A DNA stretch of 28,483 nucleotides, from NCBI GenBank assembly GCA_964509125.1, contig CAZDVZ010000025.1, positions 1-28,483 of the forward strand. The letters run 5' to 3'. How positions within the stretch are numbered: the first letter of the stretch is position 1; each line of letters opens with the position of its first letter. Of the stretch, positions 7,673 to 14,647 are shown one piece after another. The position numbers and the translations under genes are program-made. The notes beneath the pieces are model-generated. The model was not told where the DNA came from, did no database searches, and saw only the letters and a program-made list of their open reading frames with translations. The DNA comes from SIG653 sp964509125 (GTDB taxonomy: Bacteria > Bacillota > Clostridia > Oscillospirales > CAG-382).

Positions 7673-8794
7673 ATGAACAAAAATTTTTCTCTGCAAGGCA
7701 ACACATTTAAAAAAAGAAACAAGTTTTTTTACGGAACCTGCGTTTATCTTCTTGTTTCAATAATTATTTATATCCTAAGCAGGCTTTCCACGGGATTTGC
7801 AGATCTCGTTTCAAAATATCCCGGCGGATTTGTGCGGTTTGTTTTAGCGGGAGCAACATCCATAATTCCGTTTTCTCTTGCAGAAGCATTTTTATTGTTG
7901 CTCGTTCCTGTTTCTCTGATTTTCATATTTTTAATTCCCGACAAACCCGAAGGAAAACATATGACGAGAAATTCTTATATAATGCTGGGCGTATTGTTGT
8001 TGGTCGCTTCCATGTATCTTTCCGTTTTTGCGCCTTGTTATTTTAAGACATCCGTAGAAGAAAAAATGTCCCTCGACTCCCAGTCGGTTGCCGTGGAAGA
8101 TCTTCAAAAAGTTATTGTGAAGATTTCGGAGGAAATTGAGCATTTAGAAAAAGACATTACTCAAAAATCCACCGGAGAGACATTGATGCCCCATTCATAT
8201 TCAGATCTCGTTTCCAAACTTAATAATGCCTATGATTCGTTTTGCGAAAAATATGACTTTATCGGGGATTTTTATTCTTATCCTAAACCATTATCAATTT
8301 CAAAACTCATGCCATACACAAGGATTTCGGGTTTTTACACTTTTTTCAGCGGAGAAGCCAATATAAGTACAGCATATCCCGATTTTACGATCCCGTTCAC
8401 AATGGCACACGAAATGGCACACCAAAGAGGCATTGCCAAAGAAGACGAGGCAAACTTTATTGCTTTTCTCGTCTGCACAGAAAGCAACGACAGCTACATT
8501 AAATATAGCGGATACGCTGAACTTCTTAATTATCTTTTAGATGATCTGTACAACACAGACCCGGCGCTATACTCGGAAATTCTTTCCTCCATACCTTCGG
8601 TTTACAAGAAAGAATATAAAGCTTATGTAAAATTTGCAACAGGAACATATTCAAAAGGAGCGTCCACCGTAGCAACAACGGTTAATAATACCATGCTCCA
8701 AAGCCAAGGGCAAAGCGAAGGGACCAAAAGCTACAACTTAGTAACAAAACTCGCTACAGCGTATTACAATAAAATTTGGTCAGAACAAAATTGA
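7673..8794 (+). CDS. DUF3810 family membrane protein with HExxH zinc-peptidase motif
   Basis: A 373-aa protein. Three hydrophobic segments (about 20-42, 60-92 and 101-122) anchor it. A predicted extracytoplasmic domain follows, opening with a Leu/Glu/Lys-rich, possibly coiled stretch at 145-165. The conserved block is KPLSISKLMPYTRISGFYT, then GEANIS, then FTMAHEMAHQRGIAKEDEAN, which gives HExxH at His246-Glu247-His250 and a downstream Glu as possible third zinc ligand. This is the DUF3810 family, predicted metallopeptidases without an established substrate. The start is ATG 7673 with GAAAGG upstream. The glycosyltransferase gene follows 22 nt later, so the pair is an operon; a role in envelope assembly is inference only. 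Confidence 0.85.
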   Translation: MNKNFSLQGNTFKKRNKFFYGTCVYLLVSIIIYILSRLSTGFADLVSKYPGGFVRFVLAGATSIIPFSLAEAFLLLLVPVSLIFIFLIPDKPEGKHMTRNSYIMLGVLLLVASMYLSVFAPCYFKTSVEEKMSLDSQSVAVEDLQKVIVKISEEIEHLEKDITQKSTGETLMPHSYSDLVSKLNNAYDSFCEKYDFIGDFYSYPKPLSISKLMPYTRISGFYTFFSGEANISTAYPDFTIPFTMAHEMAHQRGIAKEDEANFIAFLVCTESNDSYIKYSGYAELLNYLLDDLYNTDPALYSEILSSIPSVYKKEYKAYVKFATGTYSKGASTVATTVNNTMLQSQGQSEGTKSYNLVTKLATAYYNKIWSEQN

Positions 8795-8816
8795 TTTCAA
8801 ATTTGGGAGAGCAAAA

Positions 8817-9935
8817 ATGAAAAAAACAAAAATATTATTTTTGATTCACGACTTAGGCCATGGCGGCGCTGAAAAGGTTTTGGTAAATTTGGTTAACAAC
8901 ATGGACAGGGAAAAGTTTGACATAACCGTAATGTCTCTTTTCGGTGGGGGCGTGAATGAGCAATTTTTAGCACATCATATCAATTATAAAACCGTATTCA
9001 AAAAATCCTTCAGAGGAAACAGTAAAATAATGAAGCTTTTTTCTCCCCAAACGCTTCACAAAAAATTTATAAAAGAGAAATACGACATTGAAGTTTCATA
9101 TTTAGAAGGTCCAACGGCAAGAATAATCAGCGGTTGCCCACACATGGACACAAAATTGGCATGCTGGATACACACTGAACTACATACTGCCAAAGTTGCA
9201 TCTTCATCTTTTAAAAGTTATGAAGAATCGCTCTCGTGTTATAAAAAATTCAACAATATCGCTTGCGTTTCAGGATTTGTAAAAAAAGTTTTTTCATCCA
9301 CTTATCCCGAAATCAATAATCTCGAAGTTTTATTCAACACAAACGAAACCAACCAAATAATTAGCTTGAGTGCCGAAGCGGTTGAAGATAGTTTGTTTTC
9401 AGAAAGAGAATTTAAACTTTGCGGTGTGGGAAAAATTGTTTCAATAAAAGGGTTTGACAGGTTAGCGCGGATCCATTTAAAATTGACCAAAGAAGGGTTT
9501 CCTGTTCACACTTATATTTTGGGAGTGGGATCCGAACAAAAAAGCATAGAAGAATTTTTAAAAGAAAACGGCATTGAAGCCGGTTTTACATTCTTAGGTT
9601 ACCAAACAAACCCTTATAAATATGTTTCCAAATGCGACCTCTACGTTTGCTCCAGCTTTGTAGAAGGTTTCTCCACTGCCGCCACAGAAGCTCTTATTGT
9701 GGGAACACCCGTATGCACCACGTCTGTATCGGGAATGGATGAAATGTTGGGCGAGAACAACGAATGGGGCGTTATTACCGAAAACAACGAAGAAGCATTG
9801 TACGAAGGGATAAAACGATTGGTGTCAGACCCTGCCTTACTAAAGCACTACAAAGAAAAAGCATTAGAGCGGAGAAAGGCATTTACCACAGAAGAAACAG
9901 TAAAAGCAACGGAAAACTTTTTACTTAGCCTTTGA
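8817..9935 (+). CDS. GT4 family glycosyltransferase (GT-B fold)
   Basis: A 372-aa cytoplasmic glycosyltransferase. The N-terminal acceptor domain starts KILFLIHDLGHGGAEKVLVN, with the GGAEK loop typical of GT4 enzymes. The C-terminal donor domain shows FKLCGVGKIVSIKGFDRL (about 200-217), FTFLGYQTNPYKY, and the nucleotide-sugar motif EGFSTAATE with Glu283 and Glu291 in EX7E spacing. Such enzymes add a sugar from a nucleotide-sugar donor to a surface polysaccharide or glycolipid; neither donor nor acceptor can be read from the sequence. The start is ATG 8817, preceded by GGGAGAG. It is the second and last gene of the 7.7 kb operon, followed by a terminator, with no other polysaccharide genes nearby. 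Confidence 0.88.
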   Translation: MKKTKILFLIHDLGHGGAEKVLVNLVNNMDREKFDITVMSLFGGGVNEQFLAHHINYKTVFKKSFRGNSKIMKLFSPQTLHKKFIKEKYDIEVSYLEGPTARIISGCPHMDTKLACWIHTELHTAKVASSSFKSYEESLSCYKKFNNIACVSGFVKKVFSSTYPEINNLEVLFNTNETNQIISLSAEAVEDSLFSEREFKLCGVGKIVSIKGFDRLARIHLKLTKEGFPVHTYILGVGSEQKSIEEFLKENGIEAGFTFLGYQTNPYKYVSKCDLYVCSSFVEGFSTAATEALIVGTPVCTTSVSGMDEMLGENNEWGVITENNEEALYEGIKRLVSDPALLKHYKEKALERRKAFTTEETVKATENFLLSL

Positions 9936-9941
9936 AAAATC

Positions 9942-9971
9942 GAGTCTGCATTTTTTTGCAGGCTCATTTTT
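9942..9971 (+). terminator. Terminator of the DUF3810-glycosyltransferase operon
   Basis: GAGTCTGCA (9942-9950) pairs with TGCAGGCTC (9957-9965), one G-U, and is followed by ATTTTTA. Confidence 0.8.
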
Positions 9972-9998
9972 ATAGAAAAGTCAAACTTGCACAATTCG

Positions 9999-10243
9999 TC
10001 AAAATGAATAGTGGGTTTTCAAGGCGCCGGAAGATGCAGATCCGTTAAATTTCCGAGAAGCCATTCTTTTAATATCGCTCACGCCCTCTTTGAGAGTACC
10101 CAATCCATATATTACAAGAGTCCCGCCATAAGAAAAACACACGCCGAAAAAAATAAATAAAATTGCAGAATGACATAAATCTGAAAATGGAACAAGTACA
10201 AAGCAGAGAATAAAAAAAGTAAAATGCCACCAATTAAAAGCAT
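9999..10243 (-). CDS. Small two-helix membrane protein, reading frame split by a -1 shift at a T7 run
   Basis: The best-supported start is ATG 10243, with AGGG (10253-10250) 6 nt upstream. From it the frame reads 11 residues (MLLIGGILLFL) and then continues only to residue 43 before a stop. A -1 shift on the heptamer T TTT TTA (10217-10211) joins it to the frame that ends at 9999. The joined product is 81 aa: helix 1 (LLIGGILLFLILCFVLVPF), helix 2 (HSAILFIFFGVCFSYGGTLVIYGLG) and a cationic tail (LKEGVSDIKRM...). That is more protein-like than either frame alone. The tail frame extends upstream to a GTG at 10271, but that start has no ribosome binding site. Either a frameshift mutation, a homopolymer error or programmed shifting explains this. 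The family is unknown. It is probably the last gene of the scf operon. Confidence 0.45.
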
Positions 10244-10246
10244 GTG

Positions 10247-10283
10247 CTGCCCTAAATTGCGCGAACAACACAATTTAGGGCAG
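10247..10283 (-). repeat. Perfect 13-bp inverted repeat covering a ribosome binding site
   Basis: CTGCCCTAAATTG (10247-10259) and CAATTTAGGGCAG (10271-10283) pair perfectly around an 11-nt loop, 22 nt after the ynbB-like stop. On the minus strand no T tract follows directly (CACATGCTTTTA), so it is a poor terminator. Its 3' arm contains the AGGG that would serve the ATG at 10243, so folding should limit translation of that gene. It may also protect the upstream mRNA. Confidence 0.6.
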
Positions 10284-10304
10284 TACACTTTCGCATTATG
10301 ACCT

Positions 10305-11576
10305 TTATTTTAAAATTATTTTTTTATCAAAAATATTTTGGAGAGCCTTTAGTATGCCCAACTTGGCATGGGCAAAAGTAAGACCTCCTTGAAAATAAAC
10401 AGCATACGGCTCACGCATGGGGGCATCGGCGGTAAGCTCAATGGAGGAGCCTTGAACAAAGGCGCCTGCAGCCATAATTATTTCGCTATCATAACCGGGC
10501 ATTGGTCCGGGTATAGGTGCAGCGTAGCTATCCACAGCAGCGGCAGCCTGAATACCTTCGCAAAAAGCAATAACACCTTCGGGAGTTCCCAATTTAATAG
10601 ATTGAACAATATCGTGCCTGGATTCAACGGAATTGGGTACAGCTTCAAATCCCAAGCTTTCAAAAATGTTGGCGGCAAATATCGCCCCTTTTACCGCGGA
10701 CGCAACTACCGTGGGAGCGAAAAACAGTCCTTGATAGAAGGACTGAAGCACCCCGAAATTCACGCCTACCTCTTTTCCCAGTCCCGGAGAATTCAACCTG
10801 TAACCACAGCGTTCGATAAGATCTTTTCTACCGCAAATATATCCTCCGCTTGCGGCAAGTCCGCCACCGGGATTTTTAATAAGCGACCCTGCCATGAGAT
10901 CTGCGCCAACTTCTGTAGGCTCGGATAGCTCGACAAACTCACCGTAACAGTTATCCACGAAACAAATCACATCCGGCTTTATGCCTTTAATAAAAGCGAT
11001 AAGCTCACCAATTTGCTTCACGGAAAATGTGGGACGCATTTTATACCCCTTTGATCTTTGGATCGTAACTACCTTTGTTCTGCTGTTAATACCTTTTTTT
11101 ATTGCATCGTAATCAAACGTGCCGTCAGGCAACAGCTCTGCCTCCGCATAAGTAACTCCGTTTTCCATAAGTGAACAAGGAGAAGGGCGAAGCCCTATAA
11201 CGGATTCCAAAGTATCATATGGTCTCCCCACAGGAGAAAACAGCTCATCTCCGGGAAGAAGGTTCGCAAGCAGCGCCGTTGCAATTGCATGGGTGCCGCA
11301 AGTTATTTGAGGGCGCACCAAAGCCGCCTGAGTTCGAAAACAATTTGCATAGACCTCTTCCAAAGTATCTCTTCCCAAATCGTCATACCCATAGCCCGTG
11401 GAAGGCACAAAACAATGTGCACCAACCTTGGCATCCTGCATTGCTTTTATTACCTTTGCTTGATTGGCTTCTGCAATTTCATCTATTTCATCAAAGCGTT
11501 TTTTTAATGCAGACAACGCATTTTCGCCAATTGAATATACTTCATCACTTATTCCAAACTCATAAAATCTATTCAT
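10305..11576 (-). CDS. ynbB: YnbB-type PLP enzyme (methionine gamma-lyase family, 'aluminium resistance' fold)
   Basis: A 423-aa fold-type I PLP enzyme of the Met_gamma_lyase/YnbB family. Recognisable blocks are FVPSTGYGYDDLGRDTLEEV, VRPQITCGTHAIATAL, FVDNCYGEFVE and AGSLIKNPGGGLAASGGYI, where Lys234 should form the PLP aldimine. PGPMPGYDSEIIMAAGAFVQ follows. The length matches B. subtilis YnbB. Although the family name suggests C-S lyase activity on sulfur amino acids, its natural substrate is poorly defined. The start is ATG 11576 with AGAGGA 5 nt upstream. It follows the decarboxylase-like gene by 14 nt and belongs to the operon begun by scfA. Confidence 0.9.
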   Translation of the reverse strand: MNRFYEFGISDEVYSIGENALSALKKRFDEIDEIAEANQAKVIKAMQDAKVGAHCFVPSTGYGYDDLGRDTLEEVYANCFRTQAALVRPQITCGTHAIATALLANLLPGDELFSPVGRPYDTLESVIGLRPSPCSLMENGVTYAEAELLPDGTFDYDAIKKGINSRTKVVTIQRSKGYKMRPTFSVKQIGELIAFIKGIKPDVICFVDNCYGEFVELSEPTEVGADLMAGSLIKNPGGGLAASGGYICGRKDLIERCGYRLNSPGLGKEVGVNFGVLQSFYQGLFFAPTVVASAVKGAIFAANIFESLGFEAVPNSVESRHDIVQSIKLGTPEGVIAFCEGIQAAAAVDSYAAPIPGPMPGYDSEIIMAAGAFVQGSSIELTADAPMREPYAVYFQGGLTFAHAKLGILKALQNIFDKKIILK

Positions 11577-11590
11577 ATGTATCCTCTTTT

Positions 11591-12925
11591 TTATTTAACT
11601 ACAAAACATTCTTTCGTTCCGTAATATTTCATACATCCGATTATCTCTTCGTCCAACGCCTCTCCGCAAACAGCAACAGAAACCGCAGGAGGGCAAGATG
11701 CCACAGGCAACGCCAATATACGACCTTTGCACTTTTCAATTGGCAAACGCTCTTTTTCTCCCATTACCGCTTCTCTTACGGAGAGTATTTTTTCAGGCTT
11801 TGAAAAAATGGGTAAGTGTTCTTTTATGGGGGATCTCTTTTCTATTTCAATTAAAGCATCCACCGCTTTTGTTATATTTTTGTTTTCGGGAGTTGTCATC
11901 ATCACCAAATGCCTTCTATCTGCAAATTCGCAGAAAATATTCTTTTCCATCAAAATTTCGCTTAGTTCCATCCCGGAATATCCAAACTCCAAAGCGTTGA
12001 TGCTGATTTTCAATGGCTCGTTTCCCAAAAGGGAAAACCCTTTTTCTGCCAGAACGCTTTTTTCTTTCGAAAGAGAAGAAACAAATTTTTGAAGCTTTTC
12101 CGCATACGAATCTGACAAATATCTGTTTGTCAAATCCAACGATTGTAAAATAAGATACGAAGGGCTGGTAGAGGCAAAAAGAGCCAAAGCAGACTTTGCA
12201 TACAGAGCGAATTCTTCAGGTGCGCCTTTGGAAATATGAAGATATCCTCCGCCTGTAAGCGCGGGAAGCGTCTTATGTGCAGAATCGCAACACATTGTCG
12301 CACCCAGATCCATGGGATGCAACGAAGGATTTAAAAATCTTAAATATGCACCATGGGCATTATCTACCAAAAGCGGTATTTCATACTTTTTGCAAACACG
12401 GGATATATCGCAGATATCCGTAATATTACCCAAATAATCAGGACTTGTAATATAAACCGCAGAAGGCAAAAAAGACATTTGTGAAATTGCATTTTCTACA
12501 GCTTTCCCGTCCACATTGCACGATAAATAACTTTCTCTCTCTTGGGGATATATCCATTCCACGTCAAACCCCAAAAGAGCAGACGCCGTTATAAACGCCC
12601 TGTGTGCATTTCTGCCCGCTAAAACCGTAGGTTTTTTCTTTCCCGCAAGAGAAAGATAAAGCATGGCACGAATTGAAAGAGAAGACCCCTCCGCAGAATA
12701 AAAAGTGTTGCAACCAAAAAGTGAACTTGCATTTTTTTCGCTTTCGGAAATAATCCCATCAGCTTCAAACAGGCTGTCGGCACCATCAATTTCCGTTATA
12801 TCATATTTTTCAAGCCCAAAGAGCATTTCGCCTTTATGACCGGGCATATGAAGCCTCACGGCTTCTTTTTTTATGTATTCTGAAACAAAATCAAAAATAG
12901 GAGTATTCAAAATTTCACTCATCAT
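11591..12925 (-). CDS. Orn/Lys/Arg decarboxylase family PLP protein (short form)
   Basis: About 444 aa, a short Orn/Lys/Arg decarboxylase-family protein. It has RLHMPGHKG near the N-terminus, DSLFEADGIISESE, FYSAEGSSLSIRAML, a PLP-contacting LLVDNAHGAYL, and the lysine motif DSAHKTLPALTGGGY with Lys218. The C-terminal third carries the small domain of the family. Relatives decarboxylate arginine, lysine or ornithine to polyamine precursors, but the short clade is mostly uncharacterised. The start is ATG 12925 (or the adjacent ATG 12922), with AAGGA 6-9 nt upstream inside the scfB coding end. The overlap with scfB (stop at 12915) implies translational coupling. A longer frame to 12946 lacks a ribosome binding site. 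Confidence 0.88.
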   Translation of the reverse strand: MMSEILNTPIFDFVSEYIKKEAVRLHMPGHKGEMLFGLEKYDITEIDGADSLFEADGIISESEKNASSLFGCNTFYSAEGSSLSIRAMLYLSLAGKKKPTVLAGRNAHRAFITASALLGFDVEWIYPQERESYLSCNVDGKAVENAISQMSFLPSAVYITSPDYLGNITDICDISRVCKKYEIPLLVDNAHGAYLRFLNPSLHPMDLGATMCCDSAHKTLPALTGGGYLHISKGAPEEFALYAKSALALFASTSPSYLILQSLDLTNRYLSDSYAEKLQKFVSSLSKEKSVLAEKGFSLLGNEPLKISINALEFGYSGMELSEILMEKNIFCEFADRRHLVMMTTPENKNITKAVDALIEIEKRSPIKEHLPIFSKPEKILSVREAVMGEKERLPIEKCKGRILALPVASCPPAVSVAVCGEALDEEIIGCMKYYGTKECFVVK

Positions 12926-14288
12926 CAAATGTCCTTGCGACCGCAACTCTTATGGCACATTCCATGCGTTTTTTAAAAAGCTCACAACCGTATTTATACA
13001 CGCCCTTGACAGACCCGGTGGAGTGATATGCATTGGCGGCGCATCCACCCGAACAGTACAACTTCGCCCAGCAATCTTTACATTCGGGCCGCGCATACAC
13101 GTTACAAGAGAAAAATTCTTCTCGCACAGATGAGTTTGTAACACCTTGCCAAATATCGCCCAGCTTAAATTTTTCTTCGCCCACAAATTGATGACATGGG
13201 TAAAGATCGCCCCAAGGCGTGACTGCCATATACTCCGTTCCCGATCCGCAGCCGGATATACGCTTATAAATACACGGGCCGTCTTCAAGATCTATCATAT
13301 AGTGATAGAAAGTGAACGGTTTCCCCTCTTTGTCTTTTTCAAGCATAAGGTCGGCCAACTTTTCGTATTGTTCCGTAATTATTGGCATATCCTCTGCCGT
13401 AAGTTCGGACGCATCGCCGGGAGCGCAAACAACAGGCTCCATGGAAAGCTCCGTAAATCCCAAATCAAGCATCTGCTTTATATCTTGAAGAAAATCGGGA
13501 TTTGCATGAGTGAATGTTCCCCTCATATAATAATTCTTGCCGCCCCTTGCAGATACCAATTTTTGAAATTTGGGAACAATTCTATCAAAGCTCCCCTCTC
13601 CGTTGTAATCAACACGGTATCTGTCGTGTATCTCTTTTCTTCCATCAAGGCTCAAAACAACATTGCTCATTTCTCTGTTGGCAAACTCAATTACATCATC
13701 ATCAATATTAAGTCCGTTTGTCGTCAAAGTGAAACGAAAATTTTTGTTATACTTCTTTTCAATGGTTCTTGCATACTCCACAAGATCTTTTATCATTTGA
13801 AAGTTCATCAAAGGCTCACCGCCAAAAAAGTCCACCTCTAAATTATGTCTTGTACCCGAATTCTCCACAAGAAAATCCAAAGCACGTTTCCCAACTTCAA
13901 GGCTCATTATTGCGCGATTGCCCTTATATTTACCTTGACTTGCAAAGCAATATGCACAGTTCAAGTTACAAGTGTGAGCGACATGAAGGCAAAGCGCCTT
14001 AACAACACCCGACGTTTTTGCCTTAAGCTGCCCCGACATATTTTCAAAAGTATCGGGCGCAAAAAGAAGCCCTTCTTCTTTCAAAGACAAAACTTGATCG
14101 TAACATTCCTCAATTTCGTCTTTGGAAACATTTTTGTATATATCGCAAACAGACTTTACAACAGTTTGTTTATCGTTGCTTTCAAACATAGAAATTATAT
14201 CATAAGCAATTTCGTCTACAGCGTGGACGGAGCCCGAACAAACATCAATGACAATATTAAATCCACCCTGTTTATATTGATGTACCAT
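12915..14288 (-). CDS. scfB: SCIFF peptide radical SAM maturase (thioether-forming, SPASM)
   Basis: A 457-aa radical SAM enzyme. An N-terminal peptide-binding (RRE-like) region (about 1-95) is followed by the SAM cluster motif CNLNCAYC (Cys107, Cys111, Cys114) and DFFGGEPLMNF, both strong family signatures. The C-terminal SPASM domain is rich in cysteines for two auxiliary Fe-S clusters: CGSGTEYMAVTPWGDLYPC, then CKDCWAKLYCSGGCAANAY, and a final Cys before the C-terminus. The match is to the Tte1186/CteB family, which joins a Cys sulfur of the SCIFF peptide to another residue, giving a ranthipeptide. The start is ATG 14288 with AAAGGAG upstream; an in-frame ATG at 14330 has none. The peptide gene lies 90 nt upstream across a terminator hairpin, and the 3' end overlaps the decarboxylase gene. 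Confidence 0.95.
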   Translation of the reverse strand: MVHQYKQGGFNIVIDVCSGSVHAVDEIAYDIISMFESNDKQTVVKSVCDIYKNVSKDEIEECYDQVLSLKEEGLLFAPDTFENMSGQLKAKTSGVVKALCLHVAHTCNLNCAYCFASQGKYKGNRAIMSLEVGKRALDFLVENSGTRHNLEVDFFGGEPLMNFQMIKDLVEYARTIEKKYNKNFRFTLTTNGLNIDDDVIEFANREMSNVVLSLDGRKEIHDRYRVDYNGEGSFDRIVPKFQKLVSARGGKNYYMRGTFTHANPDFLQDIKQMLDLGFTELSMEPVVCAPGDASELTAEDMPIITEQYEKLADLMLEKDKEGKPFTFYHYMIDLEDGPCIYKRISGCGSGTEYMAVTPWGDLYPCHQFVGEEKFKLGDIWQGVTNSSVREEFFSCNVYARPECKDCWAKLYCSGGCAANAYHSTGSVKGVYKYGCELFKKRMECAIRVAVARTFDDE

Positions 14289-14324
14289 TATATAAAATCT
14301 CCTTTTTGAGATTAGATTAAATAT

Positions 14325-14362
14325 ATTCAAAAAAATATCGCCGCCGCGTTTTGCGCGGCGGC
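14325..14362 (-). terminator. Terminator-like hairpin between scfA and scfB
   Basis: GCCGCCGCG (14340-14348) pairs perfectly with CGCGGCGGC (14354-14362). On the minus strand the stem is followed by GATATTTTTTT. It should end most transcripts after the peptide gene, letting only a fraction through to scfB and the PLP genes, so that precursor exceeds enzyme. No separate scfB promoter is visible. Confidence 0.75.
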
Positions 14363-14378
14363 ATTAATTTTTGCAAAA

Positions 14379-14543
14379 TTATTTGCTTTCTTTGCTTTCT
14401 TTCTTTGTGCTTTCGCATTTTTGGTTAGCGATACCACAGCTTGTTTTGCAAGCAGATTGGCAAGAAGTTTGGCACTCACCGCATCCGCCGTTTTTTGCGC
14501 TGTTGCAAAGATTACGTGTTTTTAAAGTTTTGATATGTTTCAT
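14379..14543 (-). CDS. scfA: SCIFF ranthipeptide precursor, variant with seven cysteines
   Basis: A 54-aa peptide that opens MKHIKTLKTRNL and contains the near-invariant SCIFF core GGCGECQTSCQSACKTSC (residues 19-36), then GIANQKCE. Six cysteines (21, 24, 28, 32, 36, 43) match the family pattern; Cys13 in the leader is extra. Position 37 is Gly, whereas studied SCIFF peptides have Thr37 there, the reported partner of Cys32 in the thioether. The C-terminus has an added Lys/Glu/Ser tail (STKKESKESK). The start is ATG 14543 with GGAGG 9 nt upstream and the stop TAA at 14379. A near-consensus promoter precedes it and a terminator hairpin follows. SCIFF products are nearly universal in Clostridia; their role is thought to involve signalling or growth control and is not settled. 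Confidence 0.95.
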   Translation of the reverse strand: MKHIKTLKTRNLCNSAKNGGCGECQTSCQSACKTSCGIANQKCESTKKESKESK

Positions 14544-14581
14544 TGAAGATATCCTCCGAAATTTTTATTTTCATCTGCTTA

Positions 14582-14610
14582 ATTATATCATCTTTCACAT
14601 ACAAAGTCAA
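14582..14610 (-). promoter_or_regulatory. Sigma-A promoter of the scf operon
   Basis: On the minus strand: TTGACT (14610-14605), a 17-nt spacer, TATAAT (14587-14582). The scfA start is about 38 nt downstream of the -10 box. The preceding giant gene stops only 38 nt upstream of the -35 box, with no clear terminator between. Confidence 0.88.
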
Positions 14611-14647
14611 TAGAATTAATTTATTTTTTCCAAATAACTATGCGGTT

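Noticed and set aside
9999..10271. A 90-aa frame starting at GTG 10271
   Set aside because: No ribosome binding site precedes the GTG, which lies in the inverted repeat. The ATG at 10243 in the other frame has one, so the 5' part of this frame is probably not translated as such.
10368..10928. A 186-codon plus-strand frame inside the ynbB-like gene
   Set aside because: Shadow of a well-conserved PLP enzyme; no promoter or ribosome binding site.
14371..14613. Plus-strand 80-codon frame opposite scfA
   Set aside because: It is the antisense of the SCIFF gene, has no ribosome binding site, and the minus-strand peptide matches a known family almost residue by residue.
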